The notes under the pieces: model-generated
Databases searched by the model: none
The model's input: only the letters and a program-made list of their open reading frames with translations
Told to the model about the DNA's origin: nothing
Assembly (NCBI GenBank): GCA_902560025.1
Contig: CACEKL010000001.1
Span: 46,702-110,701, forward strand
DNA length: 64,000 nucleotides
Reading direction: 5' to 3'
From: an uncultured Bacteroidota bacterium
GTDB lineage: Bacteria; Bacteroidota; Bacteroidia; Flavobacteriales; Flavobacteriaceae
Shown here: positions 8,962 through 17,978 of the stretch, piece after piece
Position numbering within the stretch: the stretch's first letter is position 1
How the letters are laid out: each line of letters opens with the position of its first letter
Position numbers and translations under genes: made by a program

Positions 8962-8977
8962 AGCTTAAAAGTGAGTG

Positions 8978-8985
8978 CAAATTTA
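8978..8985 (-). promoter_or_regulatory. -7 promoter element for rpmE2-mtaB
   Basis: TAAATTTG on the minus strand, an exact TAnnTTTG match, 16 bases upstream of the L31 ATG. Confidence 0.6.
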
Positions 8986-9020
8986 AAATTTTTTTCATAT
9001 ATCCTATCATTATAATTGCT

Positions 9021-9028
9021 TAATTTTG
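9021..9028 (+). promoter_or_regulatory. -7 promoter element for the DUF4199 gene
   Basis: TAATTTTG, an exact TAnnTTTG match. Its last three bases are the TTG at 9026 that opens the longest frame, which argues that this TTG is promoter and not start codon. Confidence 0.6.
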
Positions 9029-9052
9029 CTTTTCACATTTAACACAAACAAA

Positions 9053-9577
9053 ATGATACAAACTAATGGAACAATAAAATCAGTAATAATTAATTATGGA
9101 CTTCTTCTAGGGGGAGTTACAGTTGCATTTGCACTGATGTTATTCTTAATGGACATGCACATCGAACAAGGTTCTCTTCAGAATATTGTAGGCTTTATTC
9201 TAACTGTTGGAGCTATTGTATTTGGACAATTAGCTTTCAAAAAAGCAAATGAAGGCTTCATAAGCTTAGGAGAAGGATTTAAAATAGGACTTGGTATTTG
9301 TATGGTAGGGTCAATTGTTGGTCTCATATATGGAATTTTTCAGATGACAGTCCTTGATCCAGATACTATGACTAAAGTAATGGAGTATTCAATTGATCAG
9401 GCAATTCAACAGAATCCTGAGCTTACAGATGAAATGATAGAGGCAATTGAAGGTAGTATAGAATTTTTCACTTCTCCTTCAATGATTGCTGTATTTGGTC
9501 TTGGATCAGCTTTATTTTTTGGTAGTATAATTTCATTAATAACAGGATTAGCACTTAAGAAAAATAAACCTGCTTAA
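9053..9577 (+). CDS. DUF4199-family membrane protein
   Basis: 174 aa from the ATG at 9053. The longer frame from TTG at 9026 is rejected because that TTG lies within a consensus promoter element. Four hydrophobic segments are seen: two in the first half, one around GEGFKIGLGICMVGSIVGLIYGIF, and one near the C-terminus. Between the last two is an acidic loop (EYSIDQAIQQNPELTDEMIEA). This matches the DUF4199 family common in Bacteroidota; function unknown. Eight bases separate it from the glycosyltransferase gene, a linkage I have seen in flavobacteria and probably an operon with the next two genes. Confidence 0.82.
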   Translation: MIQTNGTIKSVIINYGLLLGGVTVAFALMLFLMDMHIEQGSLQNIVGFILTVGAIVFGQLAFKKANEGFISLGEGFKIGLGICMVGSIVGLIYGIFQMTVLDPDTMTKVMEYSIDQAIQQNPELTDEMIEAIEGSIEFFTSPSMIAVFGLGSALFFGSIISLITGLALKKNKPA

Positions 9578-9585
9578 TTAAATTT

Positions 9586-10530
9586 ATGGATGTTTCAATC
9601 ATCATACCTCTTTTTAATGAATCTGAGTCACTAAAGGAACTTGATGATTGGATATCATTATCTTTTAAATATAAAGATTTAGACTATGAGGTTGTTTACA
9701 TTGATGATGGAAGCAATGACTCATCATGGGATATAATTAAGAGTATAAGTCAAAATAATTTAAATCGAAAAGGAATTTCTTTCATCAAAAACTATGGAAA
9801 ATCTCAAGCTTTGAGAGTAGGTTTTTCAGAAGCAAAAGGAAAGTATATTGCTACCCTAGATGCAGATCTTCAAGACTCGCCTGAAGAAATTCCATTAATG
9901 ATAAAGAAACTTGTAGAAAATGATCTTGATTTGATCTCTGGTTGGAAAAAGAAAAGACATGATTCATTTATTACTAAAAGAATTCCTTCTTATTTTTTTA
10001 ATATAGTTGCAAGAGTCTTTTCAGGAATTAATCTGAATGACTTTAACTGTGGTATAAAAGTATACAGGAAGGAAGTTGCTAAGTCAATAAGTTTATATGC
10101 AGATATGCATAGATTTATTCCAATACTTGCAAAGAATCAAGGATTTAATAGAATTGGCGAACATGTTGTAAAACATCAAGCAAGAAAATATGGTAAAACC
10201 AAATTTGGTAATGAGAGATTTATAAGAGGGTTTCTAGATATAATTACTTTATGGTTTACTGAAAAATTTGGTAGGAGACCAATGCATTTTTTTGGAACTG
10301 TAGGAACCATAATGTTTATAGTTGGTATTTTATTTACAATTTATCTTGGATATAACAAACTTTTCATAGATACTTCCTCAAGATTAATTACATCAAAACC
10401 TGAGTTCTATATTGCATTAATTACAATAGTATTAGGTGCCCAGTTTTTTATAGCGGGATTTTTAGCTGAGTTAATAATTAAATTTAATATTAGTAAAAAT
10501 AAATACTCAATTAAAGAGAAAACTTTTTAA
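9586..10530 (+). CDS. Family 2 glycosyltransferase, GtrB/DPM1-like
   Basis: 314 aa. The N-terminal GT-A domain opens with VSIIIPLFNESESL; the nucleotide-sugar site is marked by DDGSNDSS (about 40-47) and a DxD-type motif LDADLQD (91-97). Two transmembrane helices (about 237-260 and 275-300) close the protein, the layout of polyprenyl-phosphate sugar synthases. Likely role: moving a sugar from a nucleotide donor to a membrane lipid carrier; donor and acceptor cannot be read from sequence. It is directly followed by an MsbA-like exporter, which suggests envelope glycolipid work. Confidence 0.88.
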   Translation: MDVSIIIPLFNESESLKELDDWISLSFKYKDLDYEVVYIDDGSNDSSWDIIKSISQNNLNRKGISFIKNYGKSQALRVGFSEAKGKYIATLDADLQDSPEEIPLMIKKLVENDLDLISGWKKKRHDSFITKRIPSYFFNIVARVFSGINLNDFNCGIKVYRKEVAKSISLYADMHRFIPILAKNQGFNRIGEHVVKHQARKYGKTKFGNERFIRGFLDIITLWFTEKFGRRPMHFFGTVGTIMFIVGILFTIYLGYNKLFIDTSSRLITSKPEFYIALITIVLGAQFFIAGFLAELIIKFNISKNKYSIKEKTF

Positions 10531-12345
10531 ATGAATTACTTTACTAAAGTTCTAAAATATGGTCTAGATTATACTTATTATGGAGTATTAAACATTGTAT
10601 TTAATATACTCTATGCAATTTTTAGTGCTTTAGCTTTTGTGTCATTTATTCCAATGCTTGATGTACTTTTTAAACAAACGAAGGAAGTTTATATAGAGCC
10701 AGAGTATTCTGGAATCAGTAACATAAGAGAATATTTAGAAGATTATTTTAACTATTATATATCAAGACAATTAGAAACTGATATTTCATCAACACTAATT
10801 TTAGTTGTTGGGATTGTGATTTTCTTTTTCTTAATGAAAAATTTATTCAATTACTTGGCGCTCTATAATATAACTTTTGTAAAAAATGGGTTACTTAAAA
10901 ACCTACGAGGTAAACTTTACTCCAAAGTAATCTCCATGCCAATTTCCTATTTTTTAAACAAGAAAAAAGGTGATTTGATGTCCAGAATTACAGCAGATAT
11001 ACTAGAAATTCAGACTTCATATCTTTCTATTTTAGAGCTCATGGTTAGAGAGCCTTTAACAATTTTGTTCACTTTAATTGTAATGTTCACCATAAGTCCT
11101 GAGCTAACTTTATTTGTAATGCTATTTATTCCAATTTCAGGATTTATAATTTCAATAATTGGAAAAAAACTTAGAAAAGATTCCAAAGAAGTTCAACAAC
11201 AACAAAGTAATTTTCTTTCAATGATTGATGAGACTATAAGTGGTCAAAAAGTTATTAAGTCTTTTCTTTCAGAGTCATTTTTTAATCAAAAATTTGATAG
11301 TATTAATGAAATGCTGTACAAATTTTCCAATAAGGTAATAAACAGGAAAAACTTAGCAGGTCCATTTAGTGAATTCATGGGTATTTTAGTTATAGGAGTT
11401 CTACTTTGGTTTGGAGGTAAAATGGTATTAATTAATGAAACAATTTCTGGGACAACATTTATAGTTTTTATGGGTCTTGCTTATAATATTTTAACTCCAG
11501 CTAAAAATTTGAGCAAATCTTTTTACAGTATAAAAAAGGGAAATGCTGCAGCTGAAAGGGTATTCGAAATAATTGAATTTAAACCTGACAATGATTCAAA
11601 TAGAGATCAATTACTTGAAACATTTAAAGATAAAATAGAATTTAAAAATGTTGATTTCTCATACGGACAATCAAAAATATTGGATAAGATTTCTTTCACA
11701 ATCAAGAAAGGTCAGAGTGTTGCTTTGGTTGGTTCCTCTGGAAGTGGAAAAACGACTATTGCAAACTTATTAAATGGATTTTATAATTCTGACTCTGGAT
11801 CAATAAGCATTGACGGGATGGAAATCTCCTCTATCACTCGTGAGTCTTTGTATAAAAAAATATCTATTGTTACACAAGAATCAATCCTTTTCAATGATAC
11901 AATTATGAACAATATAAGAATTGGAGATTTAGACTCTATAGATGGAGATATTATAAATGCTGCAAAAGAAGCTAATGCTCACGAATTTATACTTGAACAA
12001 AGCGAAAAATATGACACTAATATAGGTGATTATGGAGGTAAGCTCTCAGGCGGACAGAAGCAAAGGTTAACAATTGCAAGGGCGATGCTCAAGAGTCCGT
12101 CAATTTTGATTTTAGATGAAGCAACATCATCTTTAGATAGTGAATCAGAAAAGAAAATTCAAGATGCAATTGATAAGTTAATGTTGGACAAAACTTCATT
12201 AATAATTGCTCATAAGTTTTCAACAATTAAAAAATGTGATAAAATAATTTTAATTGATAAAGGCAGAATAGTAGCAGAAGGAACACATGATGAACTTATT
12301 AACTCAAATTCTTCATATAAAAATATGAATGAACTTCAAATGTAA
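10531..12345 (+). CDS. ABC exporter, fused permease and ATPase (MsbA-like)
   Basis: 604 aa with a six-helix type-1 exporter domain (about 20-335) and a C-terminal ATPase. Walker A GSSGSGKTT is at 401-409, the signature LSGGQKQR at about 505-512, Walker B ILILDEATSS after that, and the switch His in AHKFST. This is the half-transporter layout of MsbA-type lipid flippases, which dimerise in the inner membrane. The start codon immediately follows the glycosyltransferase stop, so the two are translationally coupled. The exact substrate is inferred only by family. Confidence 0.88.
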   Translation: MNYFTKVLKYGLDYTYYGVLNIVFNILYAIFSALAFVSFIPMLDVLFKQTKEVYIEPEYSGISNIREYLEDYFNYYISRQLETDISSTLILVVGIVIFFFLMKNLFNYLALYNITFVKNGLLKNLRGKLYSKVISMPISYFLNKKKGDLMSRITADILEIQTSYLSILELMVREPLTILFTLIVMFTISPELTLFVMLFIPISGFIISIIGKKLRKDSKEVQQQQSNFLSMIDETISGQKVIKSFLSESFFNQKFDSINEMLYKFSNKVINRKNLAGPFSEFMGILVIGVLLWFGGKMVLINETISGTTFIVFMGLAYNILTPAKNLSKSFYSIKKGNAAAERVFEIIEFKPDNDSNRDQLLETFKDKIEFKNVDFSYGQSKILDKISFTIKKGQSVALVGSSGSGKTTIANLLNGFYNSDSGSISIDGMEISSITRESLYKKISIVTQESILFNDTIMNNIRIGDLDSIDGDIINAAKEANAHEFILEQSEKYDTNIGDYGGKLSGGQKQRLTIARAMLKSPSILILDEATSSLDSESEKKIQDAIDKLMLDKTSLIIAHKFSTIKKCDKIILIDKGRIVAEGTHDELINSNSSYKNMNELQM

Positions 12346-12382
12346 TTTTAAATCAATTAAATTTACAGCTTAATATTCTGAA

Positions 12383-15300
12383 ATGATATTATTTTTTGGT
12401 GATTCAAAATCAAAAGTATTTGCTGTAGAAACCTCTGTAAAATTATCAGCTGAAAATTTAGAAAAAATATCCTGGGCACTTAATTCGCCAATAATTAATA
12501 AAGATATAATTGAGGAAAAGTTTATTGGACCGAAGTCTTCAATGATTTCTCCTTGGAGTACAAATGCAGTTGAAATTGCAAAAAATATGGGAGTTGAATC
12601 ATTAATACGTATTGAGGAGTTCAACAATGTCACAATTAATAGATACTTCGACAGAATGATTCACCAGAAATATGATGAATTGAATCAAAAAGTTTTTGCA
12701 AACATTCTAAATCCTGAAAAACAGTTAATTATTGATAATGTAAAAGCTTACAATGATGAACAAGGATTAGCACTTGACGAGTTTGAAATTTCATATCTAG
12801 AAAAGTTGTCAAAAAAAATAGGGAGGGCATTAACTGACTCTGAGGTTTATGGATTTTCACAGGTAAACTCTGAACATTGTAGACACAAAATATTTAATGG
12901 AAAATTTATAATTGACGGAATAGAAAAAAAAGAGAGCTTATTTGATTTAATAAAAAATACTTCTAAGGCAAATAAAAATGATATTGTTTCAGCATATTCT
13001 GATAATGTAGCATTTATTGAAGGTCCAAATATTGTTCAATTTCAACCTCAATTCCCTGATAAAAGTAGTTTCTATATTAATAAAGAAATAGATAGTATAA
13101 TCTCACTAAAAGCAGAAACACATAATTTTCCAACAACAGTTGAACCATACAATGGAGCAGCTACAGGCTCAGGTGGAGAAATTAGAGATCGAGCCTCTGG
13201 TGGAACTGGTTCCATACCATTAATTGGATCGGCTGTATACATGACTCCATATTCGAGGTTAGATAATAATAAACAATGGGAAAAAAATATTTCAGAAAGA
13301 ATATGGAAATATCAAACACCCGTAGATATTTTAGTAAAAGCATCTAATGGTGCTTCTGACTTTGGTAATTGTTTTGGTCAACCACTTATAGTTGGTTCTT
13401 TATTTACATTTGAGCATAGCGAAAACAATAATTTGCAATCTTTTGATAAAGTAATAATGTTAGCAGGTGGTGTTGGGTTTGGGGAATTGAGTCAAGCAAT
13501 GAAAAGAACTCCTGAAAAAGGGGATATCATAGTCCTTCTTGGAGGAGATAACTACAGAATAGGTATGGGTGGTGCCTCTGTTTCATCAACAGATACTGGA
13601 AGCTATAATGATGCGATAGAATTAAATGCCGTTCAAAGATCTAATCCAGAAATGCAGAAAAGAGTTACAAATACAATTAGATCTCTGTTTGAGATGGATA
13701 AAAATCCTATAATATCTATACATGACCATGGAGCAGGTGGACATCTTAATTGTTTTTCAGAGTTAGTTGAGGATATTGGAGGTGAAATATACCTAGATTC
13801 ACTTCCCGTTGGAGACCCCTCTCTATCATACAAAGAAATAATTGGTAATGAATCTCAAGAGAGGATAGGTATAATAATTAAAGACAAAGATTATGAATTG
13901 GTAAAAAAAATTGCTGATAGAGAAAGAGCTCCAATATTTAAGGTTGGAAAAATTACAGCTGACAAAAAATTTAGAGTAAAAGATAGATCAAATGATATTG
14001 AGACTATTAATCTTGATTTAGATAGTCTTTTTGGTGATGCACCAAAAAAAATTATGACTGATTCATCAATAGAATCAAATTACATGGAAATTGAATATGA
14101 TAGCAAACTATTTAATAACTACCTGGAAGATGTCTTAAGAATAGAGGCTGTTGCATGCAAAGATTGGCTTACAAATAAAGTTGATAGATGTGTAACTGGA
14201 AGAATTGCTCAACAACAAACAGTTGGAGAGATTCAACTTCCTCTTGCTAATTGTGGAGTTGTTGCATTAGACTATACAGGTTATGATGGAATTGCATCAT
14301 CTATCGGACACTCTCCAGTTTCTGGTTTAATCGATGCAAAAATTGGAAGTATAAATTCTATTGCTGAATCTTTAACAAATATTGTATGGGCTCCTCTCAA
14401 AGATAGAATAAATTCAGTTTCTCTATCTGCAAACTGGATGTGGCCATGCGGAAATGAAGGTGAGGATTCAAGATTATATGATGCTGTAGAAGCATGTTCT
14501 GATTTTGCAATATCATTAGGGATAAATATTCCAACTGGAAAAGATTCACTATCAATGGTTCAAAAATATGATGGGCAAAAAGTAAAATCTCCTGGTACCG
14601 TAATTGTATCTGCATCTGCTCATTGTATTGATATTAGAAAAGTTATTAAACCCGTTCTTAGTAAACATAAGGGTGATATTTTTTATATAAATCTTTCTTC
14701 AGATGACTATAAGTTAGGGGGATCATCTTTTGGTCAAACACTTAATAGAATTGGATCTGAATCCCCTACTGTTAAAGACTCTGAGAAGTTTAAAAGTTCA
14801 TTTAATTTAATACAAGATTTAATAATTGATGATAAAATTATATCAGGACATGATATATCATCTGGTGGATTAATTACTTCACTACTTGAGATGTGTTTTA
14901 CAAGTGATAATGTTGGTATGGACATTAATCTTAATGAAGTGAATTGTAAAGATTCAATAAGATTACTGTTTTCTGAAAATTCAGGAGTTTTAATTCAATC
15001 AGAGTTTGACTTAACTAAAGTTTTTCTTGGTATAGGTGTAAATTGTTTTAAAATTGGTAAAGTAAACCTAGAGGGTAAGTTAAATATATTAAACTATAAG
15101 GATGAATTCTCTCTTGATATAGATACATATAGAGACATATGGTATTCTACTTCTAAGGACTTTGACAAAAAACAGACACTAAAAAACAAATCCAATGAAA
15201 GGTTTAATAATTATAAAAAACAACCTCTTAAGTTCTCATTTCCAAAAAATTTTAGTGGCTCATTACTCACAAGTAATAGAAATAAAATTAATGCCGCTGT

Positions 15301-16030
15301 ATTAAGAGAAAAAGGGAGTAATTCTGAGAGAGAAATGGCATTTATGATGAGTGCTGCAGGTTTCAATGTGAAAGACATACATATGACAGATATAATATCT
15401 GGTAGAGAGAGCTTAGAAGATATTCAACTTTTGGTTGCAGTTGGAGGATTTTCAAATTCAGATGTTCTTGGATCTGCAAAGGGATGGGCTGGCTCATTTA
15501 TTTTTAATTCCATTGCTAAAAAAGCACTAGAAAACTTCTTTGATAGAAATGACACTCTATCCCTTGGGGTATGCAATGGCTGCCAATTATTTATTGAACT
15601 TGGATTAATCAACAAAGACCACTCTAATAAACCTAAAATGTTACATAATGACTCAGGAAAATTTGAATGTATATTTTCCTCCGTTGAAATTAAAGATTCA
15701 TCTTCAATTATGTTAAGAGGAATGGAGGGCAGTAAACTAGGTGTATGGTCAGCACATGGTGAAGGAAAGTTTAATTTTCCATACTCGGAAGATAAATATT
15801 CCATAGCTGGTAAATTTCTTTACGATTCATATCCAGGAAATCCTAATGGCTCTGATTTCAATACAGCAATGCTAGTTTCAGATGATGGAAGACATCTTGT
15901 AATGATGCCGCATCTAGAAAGGTCAATTTATCCTCATAACTGGGCTTATTATCCTGAAAATAGAAATGATAAGTTCTCTCCATGGATTAAAGTATTTGAT
16001 AATAGTTATCAGTGGCTCTTAAATACTTAA
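12383..16030 (+). CDS. purL: Phosphoribosylformylglycinamidine synthase, single-chain
   Basis: Fourth step of purine synthesis: FGAR, glutamine and ATP to FGAM. The 1215-aa chain is the large single-polypeptide form of Gram-negatives (E. coli 1295 aa), with an N-terminal PurS-like part, two AIR-synthase-type halves and a C-terminal class I glutamine amidotransferase. The triad is visible: Cys1064 in GVCNGCQ, His1177 and Glu1179 in MPHLERS. The motif LKAETHNFPTTVEPYNGAAT and an internal GKDSLSM are typical. The start ATG at 12383 gives the expected MILFFGDS. No consensus promoter is apparent in the 37-bp gap from the exporter gene. Confidence 0.97.
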   Translation: MILFFGDSKSKVFAVETSVKLSAENLEKISWALNSPIINKDIIEEKFIGPKSSMISPWSTNAVEIAKNMGVESLIRIEEFNNVTINRYFDRMIHQKYDELNQKVFANILNPEKQLIIDNVKAYNDEQGLALDEFEISYLEKLSKKIGRALTDSEVYGFSQVNSEHCRHKIFNGKFIIDGIEKKESLFDLIKNTSKANKNDIVSAYSDNVAFIEGPNIVQFQPQFPDKSSFYINKEIDSIISLKAETHNFPTTVEPYNGAATGSGGEIRDRASGGTGSIPLIGSAVYMTPYSRLDNNKQWEKNISERIWKYQTPVDILVKASNGASDFGNCFGQPLIVGSLFTFEHSENNNLQSFDKVIMLAGGVGFGELSQAMKRTPEKGDIIVLLGGDNYRIGMGGASVSSTDTGSYNDAIELNAVQRSNPEMQKRVTNTIRSLFEMDKNPIISIHDHGAGGHLNCFSELVEDIGGEIYLDSLPVGDPSLSYKEIIGNESQERIGIIIKDKDYELVKKIADRERAPIFKVGKITADKKFRVKDRSNDIETINLDLDSLFGDAPKKIMTDSSIESNYMEIEYDSKLFNNYLEDVLRIEAVACKDWLTNKVDRCVTGRIAQQQTVGEIQLPLANCGVVALDYTGYDGIASSIGHSPVSGLIDAKIGSINSIAESLTNIVWAPLKDRINSVSLSANWMWPCGNEGEDSRLYDAVEACSDFAISLGINIPTGKDSLSMVQKYDGQKVKSPGTVIVSASAHCIDIRKVIKPVLSKHKGDIFYINLSSDDYKLGGSSFGQTLNRIGSESPTVKDSEKFKSSFNLIQDLIIDDKIISGHDISSGGLITSLLEMCFTSDNVGMDINLNEVNCKDSIRLLFSENSGVLIQSEFDLTKVFLGIGVNCFKIGKVNLEGKLNILNYKDEFSLDIDTYRDIWYSTSKDFDKKQTLKNKSNERFNNYKKQPLKFSFPKNFSGSLLTSNRNKINAAVLREKGSNSEREMAFMMSAAGFNVKDIHMTDIISGRESLEDIQLLVAVGGFSNSDVLGSAKGWAGSFIFNSIAKKALENFFDRNDTLSLGVCNGCQLFIELGLINKDHSNKPKMLHNDSGKFECIFSSVEIKDSSSIMLRGMEGSKLGVWSAHGEGKFNFPYSEDKYSIAGKFLYDSYPGNPNGSDFNTAMLVSDDGRHLVMMPHLERSIYPHNWAYYPENRNDKFSPWIKVFDNSYQWLLNT

Positions 16031-16187
16031 AATTATTTTTATTTAAATTAGAAATAGTTATTATTTAATTATATATAACTGATTAACAATATTTTAAGAT
16101 TAATATAATTATCTGAGTATTGTAAATATTTAGTTATTTTGATATGTCAAAAAATTAAAAAAACGAATTTTAAAAAAATTAAAAAAT
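16031..16187 (+). other. Longest intergenic spacer, very AT-rich
   Basis: 157 bp between purL and the acyl-CoA dehydrogenase gene, almost entirely A and T. I see no open frame, tRNA-like fold or strong hairpin. TTATTTTG near 16134 is one mismatch from TAnnTTTG and is the best promoter candidate. The spacer probably holds the purL 3' end and the promoter of the next operon. Confidence 0.5.
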
Positions 16188-17978
16188 ATGCCCACAAAAA
16201 ATAAAACAAAGCTCAAAGGAGGAGAATTTATTTTAAAGGAATCATTATCCGATGAGATTTTTACTCCTGAAGACTTTTCAGAAGAACAATTAATGATGAG
16301 AGAAACCATAATTGATTTTATGGACAGAGAAATATGGCCGGATAAAATGAAATATGAAGAAAAAAATTATGATTTAACTGTTCAAGCAATGAAGAAGATT
16401 GGAGAACTCGGTTTACTCGGTGTTTCTCTTGAAGAAAAGTATGGTGGTATGGGAATGGACTTTGTCTCAACTATGCTTGCTGTTGACTACGTCTCTGGAG
16501 TATCTGGATCTGTAGCAACTGCTTATGGTGCTCATACAGGAATAGCAATTCTTCCAATCTACTTATTTGGTAACGAAGATCAAAAGCAAAAATATTTACC
16601 AAAGTTGGCATCTGGAGAATGGTTTGGATCATATTGTTTAACTGAGCCTACAGCAGGTTCTGATGCAAATTCTGGAAAAACAAAAGCAGAATTAAGTGAT
16701 GATGGTAAACATTATAAAATCAATGGTCAAAAAATGTGGATATCTAATGCAGGGTTTGCCAATTTGTTTATAGTTTTTGCAAGAATTGAAGATGATAAAA
16801 ATATTACTGCGTTTATAGTTCCTAATGAGGCTGACAATGGCATTAAACTTGGTGAAGAAGAAAAGAAACTTGGTATTCACTCATCATCAACTAGACAAGT
16901 ATTCTTTACAGATACAATTGTTCCTGTTGAAAATTTACTTGGTGAAAGAAATGGTGGATTTAAAATTGCCATGAATGCTCTTAATGTAGGTAGAATTAAA
17001 TTAGGTGCAGGTAATTTAGATGGACAAAGAAGATCGATAAGTATTTCTACTGAATATGCAAATAATAGGGTACAGTTTAAACAACCAATCTCTAGCTTTG
17101 GGGCTATAAAAGAGAAACTTGCATCAATGGCAACATCTTGTTATGCTGGAGAATCAGCATGTTATCGTGCAGCTAGTGATGTTCAATCTAAGATAGATGA
17201 ATATGAAGCTAGTGGCTTAACTAAACAAGAGTCTGAACTTAAAGGTGTTGAAGAATTCGCTGTTGAATGTTCTATACTTAAAGTTGCAATTTCTGAGGAT
17301 ATGCAGATATGTGCTGATGAAGGGGTTCAAATATTTGGAGGAATGGGCTTCTCTGCGGAAGCACCAATTGAAAGTGCATGGAGAGATGCAAGAATTGGAA
17401 GGATTTATGAAGGAACAAATGAAATAAACAGAATGCTAAGTATAGGAATGATTCTAAAGAAGGCTATGAAAGGAGAACTTGATATTATGTCTGCTTATCA
17501 AGATATAATTGAGAATAAACCTCAAGAAATTATTGAGAATTCAAACGAACTAAATGATGAAATAACATTAGTTGAAAATATGAAAAAGGTTTTCTTACTA
17601 TTATTAGGAAAATCTTTTGAAAAATTTGGCCCTGAGATTGATAAGAATCAGCAGGTACTTCTAAGTCTTTCTGATTTAGCTATTGAGACCTATATCTCTG
17701 AGTCAACTTTAAAAAGAACAGTAAAGAATATTAAAAGAACATCTACCATTGATCAAGAATATCAAATAAGTATGTCAAAATTATACATTTATGAAGCTGC
17801 CAAAATCATTGAAAAAAAATCCAGAGATATTATAAACAGCGTTATAGATGACGATAATCAAGAAAATATTTACTCTTCTATATCAAAGAAGCTTAGCTAT
17901 ACAAAAAATCCAAATATATTTGAGCTAAAGACTCACGTTGCGGATAAAATAATTGCTGAAAACAAATATTGCTTTTAA
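16188..17978 (+). CDS. Acyl-CoA dehydrogenase
   Basis: 596 aa FAD enzyme that introduces the first double bond in fatty-acyl-CoA oxidation. The N-terminal helical domain, the middle domain with CLTEPTAGSDANSGKT and KMWISNAGFA (FAD and substrate contacts), and the C-terminal domain with QIFGGMGF are all present. The likely catalytic base is Glu408 in IYEGTNEIN. A further 170-residue helical extension matches the long bacterial acyl-CoA dehydrogenases of about 600 aa. The chain-length preference is not evident. The stop codon shares one base with the ATG of the M28 peptidase gene. Confidence 0.94.
   Translation: MPTKNKTKLKGGEFILKESLSDEIFTPEDFSEEQLMMRETIIDFMDREIWPDKMKYEEKNYDLTVQAMKKIGELGLLGVSLEEKYGGMGMDFVSTMLAVDYVSGVSGSVATAYGAHTGIAILPIYLFGNEDQKQKYLPKLASGEWFGSYCLTEPTAGSDANSGKTKAELSDDGKHYKINGQKMWISNAGFANLFIVFARIEDDKNITAFIVPNEADNGIKLGEEEKKLGIHSSSTRQVFFTDTIVPVENLLGERNGGFKIAMNALNVGRIKLGAGNLDGQRRSISISTEYANNRVQFKQPISSFGAIKEKLASMATSCYAGESACYRAASDVQSKIDEYEASGLTKQESELKGVEEFAVECSILKVAISEDMQICADEGVQIFGGMGFSAEAPIESAWRDARIGRIYEGTNEINRMLSIGMILKKAMKGELDIMSAYQDIIENKPQEIIENSNELNDEITLVENMKKVFLLLLGKSFEKFGPEIDKNQQVLLSLSDLAIETYISESTLKRTVKNIKRTSTIDQEYQISMSKLYIYEAAKIIEKKSRDIINSVIDDDNQENIYSSISKKLSYTKNPNIFELKTHVADKIIAENKYCF

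Noticed and set aside
9026..9052. TTG start giving the DUF4199 protein nine extra residues
   Set aside because: The TTG is the end of an exact TAnnTTTG promoter element, so it lies upstream of the transcription start; the ATG at 9053 is preferred.
12370..15804. Several antisense frames within purL (12370-12633, 13633-13833, 14397-14615, 14734-14925, 15424-15804)
   Set aside because: They lie wholly or mainly inside purL, resemble no family and have no promoter elements.
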